64,000 bases of DNA, from NCBI RefSeq assembly GCF_905171775.1, contig NC_053489.1, forward strand, positions 246,199,231-246,263,230, read 5' to 3'. Positions 1 through 10,604 of this stretch are shown in pieces (position 1 is the first letter of the stretch; each line of letters starts with the position of its first letter). The notes beneath the pieces were generated by a model that did not search any database, was not told the DNA's origin, and was given only the letters and a program-made list of their open reading frames with translations. A program made the position numbers and the translations under genes. This stretch comes from Rana temporaria. Its lineage: Eukaryota; Chordata; Amphibia; Anura; Ranidae.

Positions 1-32
1 CCAGCTGTGTACTTCTTGTAAAATAGATACTC

Positions 33-397
33 GGGGCGTATTTATAAAAAAAAAGTGCATAGCAATTCGCCTAGTGAAAATTAATATATATTCATTCTAT
101 GTGAAAGGGGCAACCAAGTGAATATTATTAGGCTATTTCCTGTGCCAATCAAATGTGTTTCTTAGATTAAAAACAGAATATAGTGCTTTCAGCCACTAGA
201 TTGTGCTATAGGCATATGATACTTAGTGCTATCTAGTGGCAAAATGCTGCATTTTACAATTTAAATCAATGAAAAACATTTGACCAACACAGGAAATAGC
301 ATTTGTTTTTTTCCTCCATTTGAACAGATCGAATGTACAGTACATGCACTTTCAATGGGGGCAATGTAATGCATTTTTTTTTTTATAAATACACCCC
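33..397. repeat. MITE-like element with terminal inverted repeats
   Basis: The left end reads ggggcgtatttataaa and the right end reads tttataaatacacccc, an almost perfect inverted pair. About 330 bases lie between them with no coding frame. No clear target duplication is visible, so the superfamily is not assigned. Confidence 0.6.
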
Positions 398-567
398 ATA
401 AAGTTTCTGAACCCTGATTTAGATTGATAACACTGGCTGTTCTTTCCTTAGGCTAAAAGCTAATACATAGTGCAATCTAGAAGGCTAGGGAAAAGAATGA
501 CTTTCTGGTTAAAAATAAATGTACATAAACTGGATTATATCTGCCTACACTAATTGTGTAACTATGT

Positions 568-995
568 ATGTGTGACGTGCACTTTTTACGTCTAGAGGAA
601 AAAAGATTTCATCTCCAATTACGGAAAGGTTTCTTCGCAGTAAGAGCTGTGAAAATATGGAATAGACTCCCTCCAGAGGAGGTTCTGGCAAGCTCAGTAG
701 ATTGCTTTAAAAAAGGCCTCAGTTCTTTCCTAAATGTACATAATATAACTGGGTACTAACATTTATAGGTAAAGTTGATCCAGGGAAAATCAGATTGCCT
801 CTCTGGGGATCAGGAAGGATTTTTTTCCCCTGCTGTAGCAAATTGGAGCATGCTTTGCTGGGGTTTTTCGCCTTTCTTTGGATCAACTGTGGGTGAAGGA
901 TTGTGTATATGGGATTGTATTTTTTTTTTGGTTGAACTAGATGGACTTGTGTCTTTTTTCAACATGATTAACAATGTAACTGTGTTTATACGTAT
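568..995 (+). repeat. Dispersed repeat with LINE-like C-terminal coding remnant
   Basis: A 63-residue frame (568-759) contains GFFAVRAVKIWNRLPPEEV and a following FKKGL, resembling the extreme C-terminus of jockey/CR1-group reverse transcriptase ORFs (an FFsvRvv-iWN-LP-eVv pattern). The following non-coding sequence has the opening ctctggggatcaggaagga and the motif gttgaactagatggactt near the end, which I recognise only as a repeat common in amphibian DNA. The RT itself is absent, so this is a 3'-end fragment or a repeat derived from one. It is not a host gene. Confidence 0.5.
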
Positions 996-1000
996 TTAAA

Positions 1001-2061
1001 TTGCTGGGGGGGACTGGTATGGATAAGTAATAATAAGTAATAATTTGAATTGAAATTTTTCCATTAATATGTACTATTTGAAAATGCATCATTTGCAAAT
1101 GCTTTTAATTTACATACAGTATTACTAATATGGAATAAACTGTATTATTTGAAAGGGAAAGGTTTTTGTTTGTGCTTTATTATCAACATCTTTTTCACAG
1201 AGATGAAGACCACCTGTTAATGAAACTCAAGGGAATCTCAGTGATAGGTATGTAGTAGGCCCAGTAGATTGTCAGTCCCAACAGAGTTTGGCCTGCTATT
1301 TAAGACGCAGAAGCTCAAAAGGTGATTTCTAAGAAGAATGCTGCTGCATAGGTGTTCATTGTACCATGTCATATAAGAAACCAAGATGAGCTTATAAACT
1401 AACATTTAAATACGGTGAGGTTGGGATATAATAAACCAGAAATTAAATAATAACACCTGCTATTTTACTTAAGAAAAATCCATTGTAAGTAATATGTATA
1501 TAGATCCTTCAATTCATTTTCAAGTCAGTGAGAATTTCTACGACTGAAAGCACGAGTATATTTTTATAATGATACGTGTGAGTCAGTGCTTAAGGCAGTG
1601 TTGTAAGGGAAGCTGCACTGTGGCCTAACAGTTCCAAGCAGTGATATTATTTCTTATTTTGTTCACTTCTTCTGCCCTTGTCTGGATATTTGTGGCTAAA
1701 TTCAGCAAATAAAATTTGGGAAGAGGTGTGTGCCGGAAATGGTGAGAGGAATCAGAAGACTTGCTACAGTAGAATAGTAGAATTCTCTCCTTTATCGTAT
1801 ATAAGCTAAATATTTAAACGTAGCAGTAAATATAAAGCAGTTGGCATGCTTCTTCCAAGAACACATTTTAGAGTGAGTTTTTCTAAAATAATACCATGGT
1901 AAATCTGTGGGAGAGATTGTCATTATTCAGATGTACTGTACATAGGACATTATGAAGTTTAAACACAGCCCTGACCAGAAGACAATGGCAATTGAATGGT
2001 CTACATATTTATCAAAGCACACAAACAATACAGGCAATATTGTGAAAAAAGAGTGTGCTGT
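1001..2061. other. Intergenic stretch, nothing recognised
   Basis: AT-rich sequence with no long frame, no terminal inverted repeats and no family motif that I recognise on either strand. Confidence 0.6.
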
Positions 2062-2420
2062 CCCTTTAAATCAAATAACAAACTAGTGCATAAAAAATGT
2101 GAATAAATAAAAAAATTCTATACAAATCATAAATTCATACAGTATATATCACTAAATCCATATGCTCTTAAAAAAAGTATAGTTTGAAGAGCACTTTTAT
2201 TTGCACTAGAACACTTTATATATTTTTGGTGCACTGGGCACTTTGAAAGCACCTGGACATTTTATGACTGAATATGAATGTATGAATTAAGGACCTTTTT
2301 TGATTATAGGGTTATTTTTATTTGCCCACATATGGATTTAGTGATACATAAGAATTTGTATTGAATTTTGTATTTATTTACATATAAGTTATGCACTGGT
2401 TTGTTATTTGATTTAAAGGG
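2062..2420. repeat. Foldback MITE with long inverted arms
   Basis: The left arm (from 2062) begins ccctttaaatcaaataacaa and the right arm ends ttgttatttgatttaaaggg at 2420. The arms stay complementary, with mismatches, for roughly 90-100 bases each. There is no coding potential. The ccctttaaa terminus recalls other small amphibian elements but no target duplication is obvious. Confidence 0.75.
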
Positions 2421-2530
2421 TCTCTTTTTTCGTGTTTTGTTACATTCATTATTTAGGATTTAATTGCAGCACTCCCAATTAATTATCAACTAGCGCAAGG
2501 TTTATATATATTTTTTATGCAGGCAATATA

Positions 2531-3470
2531 CAGTACAGACCAAAAGTTTGGACACACCTTCTCATTCAAAGAGTTTTCTTTATTTTCATGACTATGAAAA
2601 TTGTAGATTCACAGTGAAGGCATCAAAACTATGAATTAACACATGTGGAATTATACATAACAAAAAAGTGTGAAACAACTGAAAATATATTTCATATTCT
2701 AGGTACTTCAAAGTAGCCACTTTTTGCTTTGATTACTGCTTTGCACACTCTTGGCATTCTCTTGATGAGCTTCAAGAGGTAGTCACCTGGCGCAGCACCC
2801 CATCACTCTCCTTCTTGGTCAAATAGCCCTTACACAGCCTGGAGGTGTGTTTAGGGTCATTGTCCTGATGGATGTAATAGCATGCCGCTGCAAGATACTG
2901 TGGTAGCCATGCTGGTTCAGTATGCCTTCAATTTTGAATAAATCCCCAACAGTGTCACCAGCAAAGCACCCCCACACCATCACACCTCCTCCTCCATGCT
3001 TCACGGTGGGAACCAGGCATGTAGAGTCCATCCGTTCACCTTTTCTGCATCGCACAAAAACACGGGGGTTGGAACCAAAGATCTCAAGTTTGGACTCATC
3101 AGACCAAAGCACAGATTTCCACTGGTCTAATGTCCATTCCTTGTGTTCTTTAGCCCAAACAAGTCTTGTCTGCTTGTTGCCTTTCTTTAGCAGTGGTTTC
3201 CTAGCAGATATTCTACCATGAAGGCCTGATTCACACAGTCTACTCTTAACAGTTCTAGAGATGTGTCTGCTGCAAAAGGTGGCTACTTTGAAGAACCTAG
3301 AATATGAAATATATATTTTAGTTGTTTCACACTTTTTTGTTATGTATAATTCCACATGTGTTAATTCATAGTTTTTGATGCTTTCAGTGTGAATCTACAA
3401 TTTTCATAGTCATGAAAATAAAGAAAACTCTTTGAATGAGAAGGTGTGTCCAAACTTTTGGTCTGTTCTG
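2531..3470 (-). mobile_element. Tc1/mariner element, internally deleted
   Basis: The ends are cagtacagaccaaaagtttg (from 2531) and its near-complement ending ggtctgttctg at 3470. Inverted repeats are about 190-200 bases long. TA dinucleotides flank both sides (2529-2530 and 3471-3472), the Tc1/mariner target duplication. The element is about 940 bp against roughly 1.5 kb for a full-length relative. Inside is a decayed transposase on the minus strand. Structure and TA duplication make the assignment firm. Confidence 0.93.
2720..3290 (-). pseudogene. Tc1-like transposase remnant (DDE nuclease)
   Basis: Tc1 transposases bind the inverted repeats through an N-terminal paired-like helix-turn-helix region and cut DNA with a DDE catalytic triad. 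This minus-strand remnant keeps the middle of the protein: ISARKPLLKKGNKQTRL, the first catalytic aspartate in VLWSDESKLEIFG, and PTVKHGGGGVMVWGCFAG. The second aspartate is seen only after a frameshift near 2870, in QDNDPKHTS. The N-terminal DNA-binding region is missing, and the WP-SPDLNPIE block carrying the third catalytic glutamate is deleted. The copy cannot encode an active enzyme. Frame continuity is best between 3260 and 2880. Outside that the reading frame is lost. Confidence 0.9.
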
Positions 3471-3472
3471 TA

Positions 3473-4481
3473 TATGCAAAAAAAAAACACCTTTTGTTTT
3501 AATTCATAAACACAGTTTATAGGACAGGTGATCCATCTGATTCCTATATATTAAAATCTTATTGTCTTAAACCACACAAACCCAGAATATAATCTGATGG
3601 GATTTCTTCTACACTTAATTTTTGGCACATTTTTCAGTTTGGCCAGCTTTATGAAACTTGTATGTTTCCCCAAAATAAATTATTATAAAAGATATAATTT
3701 GAATCTTTTCACTTTCATATTTTTACCCATTTCCTTGGAAAAAGAACAATGTTGTGTTCTGTTTAGTTGTGTTGTTATTGGGTCCGTCCCTAAAGATGTG
3801 CACTCAGCCACTTCTTATGGTATCTGCCATCTCTGAGAAACTACACAGTGGCATTCTGAGGACCAAGGTGATTTAAATCATTTGAACTAATTTCCATGGC
3901 ATTTAGACATCTTCACACACGATTGTACAATCTCTGAACATAAATATTAATAACTGTATTGTGTGGAATTTTTTTGGTAGTGTTCAGGATCAACTTACAG
4001 GAAATAAGGATATACAGGAGGAACTATAGAGCTGACTTCACAGGTAAGCAGATAAGGACAGAGATGGTTATGGTAATGGATCAATGTGGTGAACATTCTA
4101 TAGCTGGTTGGTTTGTTAAATTTTTATGATCTGCTAAAGTTCTGTAGAAATGAACATAGATTTCTATAGATCAAGGAGAGGTGAGGGCTCATTCATACAT
4201 ACATTGATGTGTTTTGTCTATTATTTTCTTTTGTAAAAGTTAATATCAGAACATAATATTATTTTCTTTTAAGATTAAATAAGAGAAAAAAAGAACATAA
4301 TGCTGTAATTTATAAAATTTTATAAAATTCATAAATACCTAAGAAAGAGTCTTACGTTAACACATGAAAACAATTAAAGCATTATAAAAACAAACTACCT
4401 TCCCAAAAATGGTAAAGGTCTTTTAGTTCAAGTAAAAATAACAAAGCTTGTGGGCTTCTTGGCAATCAGTAAAAGAACAGG
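3473..4481. other. Intergenic stretch, nothing recognised
   Basis: The longest frame here (3597-3836 +) is a hydrophobic low-complexity product of AT-rich DNA, with no motif or homologue that I recognise. No inverted termini were found. Confidence 0.55.
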
Positions 4482-5028
4482 GGGCCAGATTCACGTAGGG
4501 CAGCGGCGGCGTAACGTATGGTACGGACCTACCGCGCATGCTCCGTTTCCGAACTCCCGCTGTGCTTTGTGCGCCGTGACGTCATTTTTTCGAACGGCGA
4601 CGCGCGTAGCGTAATTCTGTATTCCCGGACGGCTTACGCAAACAACGTTATTTTTTAAATTTCGACGCGGGAACGGCGGCCATACTTTATACAGCAATAC
4701 GATTGCTGTAAAAAGCTAAGGCACCAAAAAAACCGACTAACTTTGCGACGGGAAACTAGACTAGCGGCGACGTAGCGAACATGAAAATCCGTCGGGAATC
4801 GCCGTAACTCCTAATTTGCATACCCGACGCTGGTTTACGACGCAAACTCCCCCCAGCGGCGGCCGCGGTACTGCATCCTAAGATCCGACAGTGTAAAACA
4901 ATTACACCTGTCGGATCTTCTGGCTATCTATGCGTAACTGATTCTATGAATCAGTCGCATAGATAGAAACAGAAATACGACGGCGTATCAGCAGATACGC
5001 CGTCGTATCTCTTTTGTGAATCTGGCCC
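4482..5028. mobile_element. CpG-rich inverted-repeat element, copy 1
   Basis: Termini are gggccagattcac (4482) and gtgaatctggccc (5028), a perfect 13-bp inverted pair. The interior is strikingly rich in CpG for this genome and in short palindromes such as atacgacggcgtatc. Short frames here are side effects of base composition. Related copies lie at 5981-6720, 14430-15164 and 45182-45928. It is non-autonomous, and the superfamily is uncertain. Confidence 0.8.
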
Positions 5029-5280
5029 AGAGTAACTAAAGGGTCTGGTTTCTATTGGGCTATCTGACCTTCTGGCTGCCAACAAGACCTGTTCTTTTTA
5101 TCTATTGTGAAGCTAGAAAGTACCAGTGCATAACTGAGCGGCACCTGCCAAAAAGCTGCAACACTTTCCCCAGTAATAAAAAAAACGTAGAAATCACCTA
5201 AAGTGGATGTAAACTCACCACTTGCCCTTTAGCTCCTCCCTTTGACAGTGGGCGGGCGGCAAGTTGTTAAAGTAGAACTA

Positions 5281-5585
5281 TACACCTTTTGGTTAATTTT
5301 TTTGCCATCTTTGTCCCATTAGGGAGATTTCCCTCCACTTCCTGTCTCATAGCCAAAACAGAAAGTGCGAGGAAATCCCTGCAAATTAAGGTAATTCCTT
5401 AGGGTCCACCAGAACTTGTGTCCCCATTGGAAGATTTCCTCTCTATTACTTTTCTGGGGACAACCCAAAATGTAGTATATTGTTATATTTTCGCTTTCAA
5501 TGCTAAAGGACAAATAGAGAGAGTGAATCTCCCTAATGAGGGCATAGACAGTCATAAAAATGACAGGGGTTCTAATCCATTTCCA
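5281..5585 (+). repeat. TTAA-type MITE, truncated copy (same family as 58957-61391)
   Basis: A TTAA at 5277-5280 precedes agtagaactatacacctttt. The sequence cccattagggagatttccct followed by cacttcctgtctcatag, and later ggacaaatagagagagtgaa, match the copy spread over 58957-61391. The right end is lost after about 5585. Just upstream, ctaaagtggatgtaaac (from 5202) may be the end of another TTAA element. Confidence 0.65.
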
Positions 5586-5980
5586 CTTGTTAGTTTGTGG
5601 TTTTCAGAGTTTCCGCCTTTTCCATTTGCCAGGGTTTATGACCAAGTACACAAGGTTTTTGAAGTGGTAAACTAATTATACTCTTAAATATTTATATATA
5701 ATATATAAATATAGCATTTATTCTATGTAGTATTTTAATACGATTAAATGATTGAATAGTACAGTATTAATTTAGTTTTATGTGGCATTAATTGTGTTTT
5801 CTTGTTGAATGTAATTGCATTTTAGTAATTTCCCTTTGGGATTAATAAAGTATTCTAGAGTAGACAGTGTTCACATTTCTACACCACATTATACGGTATA
5901 TGCAGTGCTATTTTTGTAGGAAAAGGTTTACTTATGCCACAGCATTACTTTGAAAACTGTCATCCTTCCATAAAAGACAT
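5586..5980. other. Intergenic, with a LINE-tail-like motif
   Basis: AT-rich and non-coding. At about 5830-5850, tttccctttgggattaataaagtat resembles the 3' tail of CR1/L2-type LINEs and SINEs of fish and amphibians (shown in two parts: tttccctttggg, then attaataaagtat). Nothing else was recognised. Confidence 0.4.
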
Positions 5981-6720
5981 TGGCCCGGATTCACATACAT
6001 TGGCGTATATTTATGCCAGCGTAGCGTATCGAATATACGCTACGCCGACGCAGCGCAGAGAGGCAAGCACAGTATTAACAAAGCACTCGCTCCCACTCGC
6101 TCTCAAATCTACGCTGGATTTCCTCGGCGTAAGCCAGCGTAGGTAGAAGTGGGTGTGAGCCATGCTAATGAGGCGTGAAATCATGCAAATGATGGGCCAA
6201 GCGTCATAGAAGTACTTAAAACGAACGGCACATGCACCGTCCCGTGGCCGCATCCAAGTGCGCATGCTCAGAATCACGTAGAAACAACTGCCTAAGATAC
6301 GTCGAATCACTGCCTACAACGTGAACGTAACCTACGCCTAGCCATATTCACGTACTACGTAAACGACGTAAAATACGACGGCTGTGTTCCCTGGTCCATA
6401 CCTTTGCATGACTTGCGCCTCCTATATGGGGAATAACTTTACGCCGGACGTACGAATTACGGAAAAAGGGCGTATATTATGCGCCGGGCGCAAGTACGTT
6501 CGTGAATCGGCGTATCTTCCTCATTTGCATATGTGCATCGAAAATCAATGGGAGCGGCAAATGTGCCCAGCGTAAATATGCGCCTACAATACGACGCCGT
6601 AGGCAAGTCACGTCGGTCGTAGGAAGCCTATTTTCAGGCGTACAGATACGATGGCGCATAGTTACACTTACGCGGCGTATCTCGAGATACGTCGGCGTAA
6701 GTGCTTTGTGAATCCGGGCA
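5981..6720. mobile_element. CpG-rich inverted-repeat element, copy 2
   Basis: Ends are tggcccggattcac and gtgaatccgggca. Candidate 8-bp target duplications are aaagacat (5973-5980) and aaagactt (6721-6728), matching at 7 of 8 positions, which would fit a hAT-like element. The interior has palindromes such as cgtatctcgagatacg and gcgtatcgaatatacgc, and is CpG-rich. Overlapping frames on both strands here are compositional. It is the same family as 4482-5028. Confidence 0.8.
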
Positions 6721-7150
6721 AAAGACTTCACACAAACTGCTGCTGTTTTATTCTATGTCTTGTTATAAATTCTGCACTTTCCTTTTCTTGTTTGGAAATG
6801 TCCTCAAAATTCCTCCTCTTTCAATTCAATGGCCTTTTGTTCTTGGGCCTAAAATGTGTGCCACTGTGAAAACAGACCCTTTTACACAAGTACTCTGGTA
6901 GGGAGTACACAATGTTTTAAATGTAAGACCTTTTTATAAAATCACTTTTAAATACAGTAGGATAAATATCTCAGTTTTGCATTTTCCAAAATCTGCATCT
7001 TTTATGAATAAAAAGAAAAATATTGTGCTACATTCTTCAAAGAAAAGTCAAATACAAAAGCTGATGTCTTTATTAATTTCTGTAAACTGATCTCAATATT
7101 CATTTCATGTAGTGATTTCTGGTCTTTTTTTTTTAGTATCCTGCAGTGAA

Positions 7151-8095
7151 ATGGATGGACAGAGCAATAAAACAGTAGTAACTGAATTTATCATTTTGGG
7201 CTTCCCCAGTTTAAAGAGCATCTACCCTTTGATGTTTCTACTTTTTTTACTTATCTACACCTTCACTGTTTTAGGGAACATCACCATTTTCATAGCTGTG
7301 TTGAGAAACTACAAGTTGCAAATACCTATGTTTTATTTCTTGAATCATCTTTCTGCTATGGAAATTTGCTACACTTCAGTTATTGTCCCTAAAATGTTGT
7401 CCAGCTTTATAACAAGTAACAGAAGTATTTCTTTCAATAACTGTATGATTCAGTTGTATCTTTTCAGTTCTCTTGGGGCATCTGAGTGTTACTTACTTAC
7501 TACCATGGCTTATGATCGATACCTAGCTATTTGCCAGCCTCTCCATTATGCCACCAAAATGACCAACTCAACTTCACACCAGCTGGCCTCTGGGTCTTGG
7601 ATTGGAGGCTTCATTTCACCAATTCTTCCTGTTGTATTAATATCCAAACTTATATTTTGTGGTCCCAATCAAGTGAATTACTTCTATTGTGATTCTCAAC
7701 CTCTTCTTAAACTGTCCTGCAGCAGTACCCACTTTACGGAAACAGCAATTTCCACATTGGCAACTGGACTTATATTTACCTCCTTTCTCTTAACTGTACT
7801 CTCCTACGTCTTCATAATTTCCACAATTTTAAAGATTCCTTCAACCACTGGAAGAAAGAAGGCTTTCTCCACGTGTGCTTCTCACTTAACTGTTGTTATG
7901 ATTTACTATGGAACCATAACAGCCATGTACATGCAGCCCATGTCCCGATTCTCCTTAGATACCAACAAAGTGTTATCTTTACTTTATACAGTTGTTACAC
8001 CTATGCTCAATCCTATTATTTATAGTTTAAGGAACCAGGTAATAAGGCATTCCCTGAGAAAGTTCTTTGGAAAAAAGGATGAACAGGAAATATAA
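7151..8095 (+). CDS. Olfactory receptor, class II, intact (OR gene 1)
   Basis: A seven-transmembrane G-protein-coupled receptor that would bind odorants at the cilia of olfactory neurons and signal through a Golf-type G protein (family knowledge). The 314-residue frame is uninterrupted. It has an N-glycosylation site NKT at 6-8, TM1 with GN at 42-43, Cys98 and Cys180 for the conserved disulfide, MAYDRYLAIC at 119-128 at the TM3/loop-2 boundary, KAFSTCASHL at 237-246 (TM6), and PMLNPIIYSLRN at 284-295 (TM7). The first in-frame ATG with a normal N-terminus is at 7151. The frame continues upstream only through a non-ATG codon. A pyrimidine tract followed by tag at 7123-7136, and cctgcag at 7140-7146, look like a 3' splice site, as expected when 5' untranslated exons precede the coding exon. 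Less usual is PMFYFLNHLS in place of PMYFFLsnLS. The exact subfamily is uncertain. Confidence 0.95.
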   Translation: MDGQSNKTVVTEFIILGFPSLKSIYPLMFLLFLLIYTFTVLGNITIFIAVLRNYKLQIPMFYFLNHLSAMEICYTSVIVPKMLSSFITSNRSISFNNCMIQLYLFSSLGASECYLLTTMAYDRYLAICQPLHYATKMTNSTSHQLASGSWIGGFISPILPVVLISKLIFCGPNQVNYFYCDSQPLLKLSCSSTHFTETAISTLATGLIFTSFLLTVLSYVFIISTILKIPSTTGRKKAFSTCASHLTVVMIYYGTITAMYMQPMSRFSLDTNKVLSLLYTVVTPMLNPIIYSLRNQVIRHSLRKFFGKKDEQEI

Positions 8096-8194
8096 ACATA
8101 AAGATCCAGTTTTAGTTTTAGTTTAGTTATTTGATCAAAATTACATTTTTAATTCAGGCAGCTCAAATACTTGAACCTTGCATTGCATATTGAA

Positions 8195-8670
8195 TTGCTA
8201 TATGCCCAGCGCCACCCCCTAATCCATGTACCCCACCCCTAATCTACATGCAGGGTGCCGGACGCATGAATTCCCGTTGTTTTTTTATGAAAGCACATGA
8301 TTAGAGTCTGAGGCTCTAAATAGCTTTAAAATAGGGTGGGCTCGGTAAGCAGTGCTCCCCGAGCCCACACAGTTATTTGTCAATAGCGAAGTAATATTCG
8401 CTATTGTCTTCCTGATTCTCCTCCCAGGCCAATCCTGGTTTAGGAAGTGGATCCCGGGACTCGATTGGCCAAGAGGAGAAGAGATCCAATTGGCTGCCAA
8501 GGAGGAGGAGGGAAGAGATGCAGGGGAAGCTGCGGTGCTGTGAAGTCGAGGAAGGAGGAGATGCAGGGTGAAGCTGCCACTCGGAGGAAGCCCAAGACCT
8601 AGATGGGGTAGGTGCTGGGCTGATGACTGACCGACCTGTGGACAGATTGCCGCCCCCCCCCCCCCCAAAA
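8195..8670. repeat. Unclassified dispersed repeat block ending in a poly-C tract
   Basis: This GC-richer block has gattggcc and ccaatcctgg motifs and a run of C at about 8651-8666 followed by A. The sequence style (cccgagcccacacagt, ctcctcccaggccaatc) matches repeats I associate with ranid genomes, but termini are not defined. Frames on both strands are GC-composition artefacts. Confidence 0.4.
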
Positions 8671-8755
8671 AAAGAGATTAGAGTGGATGCCACTATTCAT
8701 GTGACGTTCCCTAGTAGGACAAAAACAAAGCTTTTTTGCACACCATTTCTCTTAA

Positions 8756-9209
8756 AGTGCTTGAAAACCCTTACACCCAGTAAAGTGACCAGCCTCAGAT
8801 GAAACAAATCCTCTTACATAGGTTGCACATGTTCATCTGCAGCCACTCTCCTCTACAGCCATTCAAAGTGCAGAATTTAAACAGCTTGTCTGAGCTATCA
8901 AAAAGCAGAGGACAGGGGTCACACACTTCACAGCTCAGGGAGGAGAGCTCTCAGAGCCGACTGGAGGGAAGGAACACAGGAAAAATTCACAGCTAAGGTT
9001 GTCACTCGCAGGCTGTGTTACGAGAGTTCTCATCCTCTGTCTCCCTCTGTCTCTTGGAGTCGGAAAAACTTGTCAGAAGTGACTCATGCAGAATAGCAAA
9101 GGAACAAGGCAGCACAGAGAAATAATACAAAGTGCTTTGGATTGAGACAAGTACACACTATAGAATGGTATGCTTTGTTCATGTTTCATGTCAGAGGTTT
9201 ACAAGCACT
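8756..9209. mobile_element. TTAA-flanked MITE (Kolobok/T2-like)
   Basis: TTAA lies at 8752-8755 and 9210-9213. Inverted ends are agtgcttgaaaacc and ggtttacaagcact. The 454-bp interior is non-coding. The TTAAAG-type terminus with TTAA duplication fits the T2/Kolobok MITEs of frogs, although piggyBac also uses TTAA. Confidence 0.82.
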
Positions 9210-9914
9210 TTAAGCATTCTATATTTCCTATTCAACAGCTCCATATTGCAGGGAATTTTCATAGAAGCACTTTCTCTTGAAACATATCACTTATTTAACA
9301 CTGGCTCAACAGTGCTGCACACCCAAAAGGAAAATCTTTGTACATCCTAGCTGAGATCCTGAACTTTTGCTTCCCATTGAGAGAAAGAACAGAAAAGAAG
9401 CTGTGCCTTACTATCCTCTCCATATCTCTGTCACCATTTTAACTGCAAAATAAACCTGTATATTACATTGAATTTAATCTGAGGCAAATACTGAATAAGT
9501 AGTCAAGCAGCTGTAACATTTCCATGACAATGTTATTGCATTGGAAGGAAAGCTGCAGGACTGTAACACATTTTCCAGTAGATGACCAGTGACATAGAAC
9601 AGGTGATTGATTGTATTTTGACATGGTACAGGACACTGGGAGACCATTCGCATGGAAAGGATAATTGTAAACACAAAACCCTTATAAAGCATGAATCAGT
9701 TTGCTCCAACAGGTAAAAACAAAAAAAAACTTTCTGATCCCTATGTATTAACAACTCCTTTCTGATTCGGCTGATTCAGTTTCAGCAGGTTTCAACGTTT
9801 TTATCTCCAAGGAAAATATTGTCATTGCTATGCTGATTTTATTTATACTGATGTGAGTGGATTAAATGCTGTGTTTTAATTATTTAGTTTACAAAAAAAA
9901 GGCAAATAAAATGT
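9210..9914. other. Intergenic, nothing recognised
   Basis: No coding frame with recognisable content and no paired termini. Minus-strand frames around 9474-9754 are AT-rich artefacts. Confidence 0.5.
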
Positions 9915-10200
9915 AGGGTTCCCCCTAAAATTTATACCAGGCAATTATCAAGGCATGCAACCTGGGTGTCCAGTAAAAGGAGGGCAGCGACTGTGTTCTT
10001 CTAAATCATACTAGGCCACATGTCTTCAACATTGGAAGGGGAATTTGCAAGGCATCTTGTCCTCGTGTTGAAAAGACAAGGGCAACATCCCCAAATCTTG
10101 TCCACCTAAAGGATTAGGGGATTTGCACTTGGGACTTACTGGAATCTGCATGCCCCCTGTATAATAAGGGGTTGCCAAGATATCAGAACCCTCAGCAGAA
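9915..10200. repeat. Diverged fragment of the 10605-11652 foldback family
   Basis: The sequence cctaaaatttataccagg, then ggaatctgcatgccccctgt and aataaggggttgcca, matches the arm of the foldback element to the right (aaatctggaagccccc, aacaaggggacccc). It is weaker and lacks a partner arm. Confidence 0.5.
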
Positions 10201-10604
10201 TCAGTATGGGGTACAAAAGTACTCCTTATATGGCTTTAATGCAAGTTATAGCCAAAAAACTTGACCTGGGTACTGCCCTAGGGGACATGTATCAATGCAA
10301 AAAAAATGTTTTTAAAACAATCATTTTTAAAGGAGCAGTGATTTTAATGATTCTCAAAGTGAAACAATGAAAATTAAAAATGTATTTAAATATCGTGCCT
10401 GGGGGTTCTTTTAGTCTGCTTGTAAAGTGGTACACCTGTAAGATGTATAGAACATGCTGCAGCAATAATTACATTTCTAAAGGAAAAAATTGAATTCAAA
10501 CTTGCTCACGGCTGTTATGTATTGCCGGCTCCCGGTAATACAGATTTTAAAAAGGAATAGAACGGCATAGGGTCCCCCCCCCAGTCCTTACCAGACCCTT
10601 CGTA

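Noticed and set aside
6011..6731. Overlapping frames on both strands with RR-rich composition
   Set aside because: Palindromic CpG-rich element. The same low-information frames appear in both orientations.
7112..7150. 13-codon N-terminal extension of OR gene 1
   Set aside because: The extension starts at a GTG and crosses a splice-acceptor-like tract. The ATG at 7151 gives a normal OR N-terminus.
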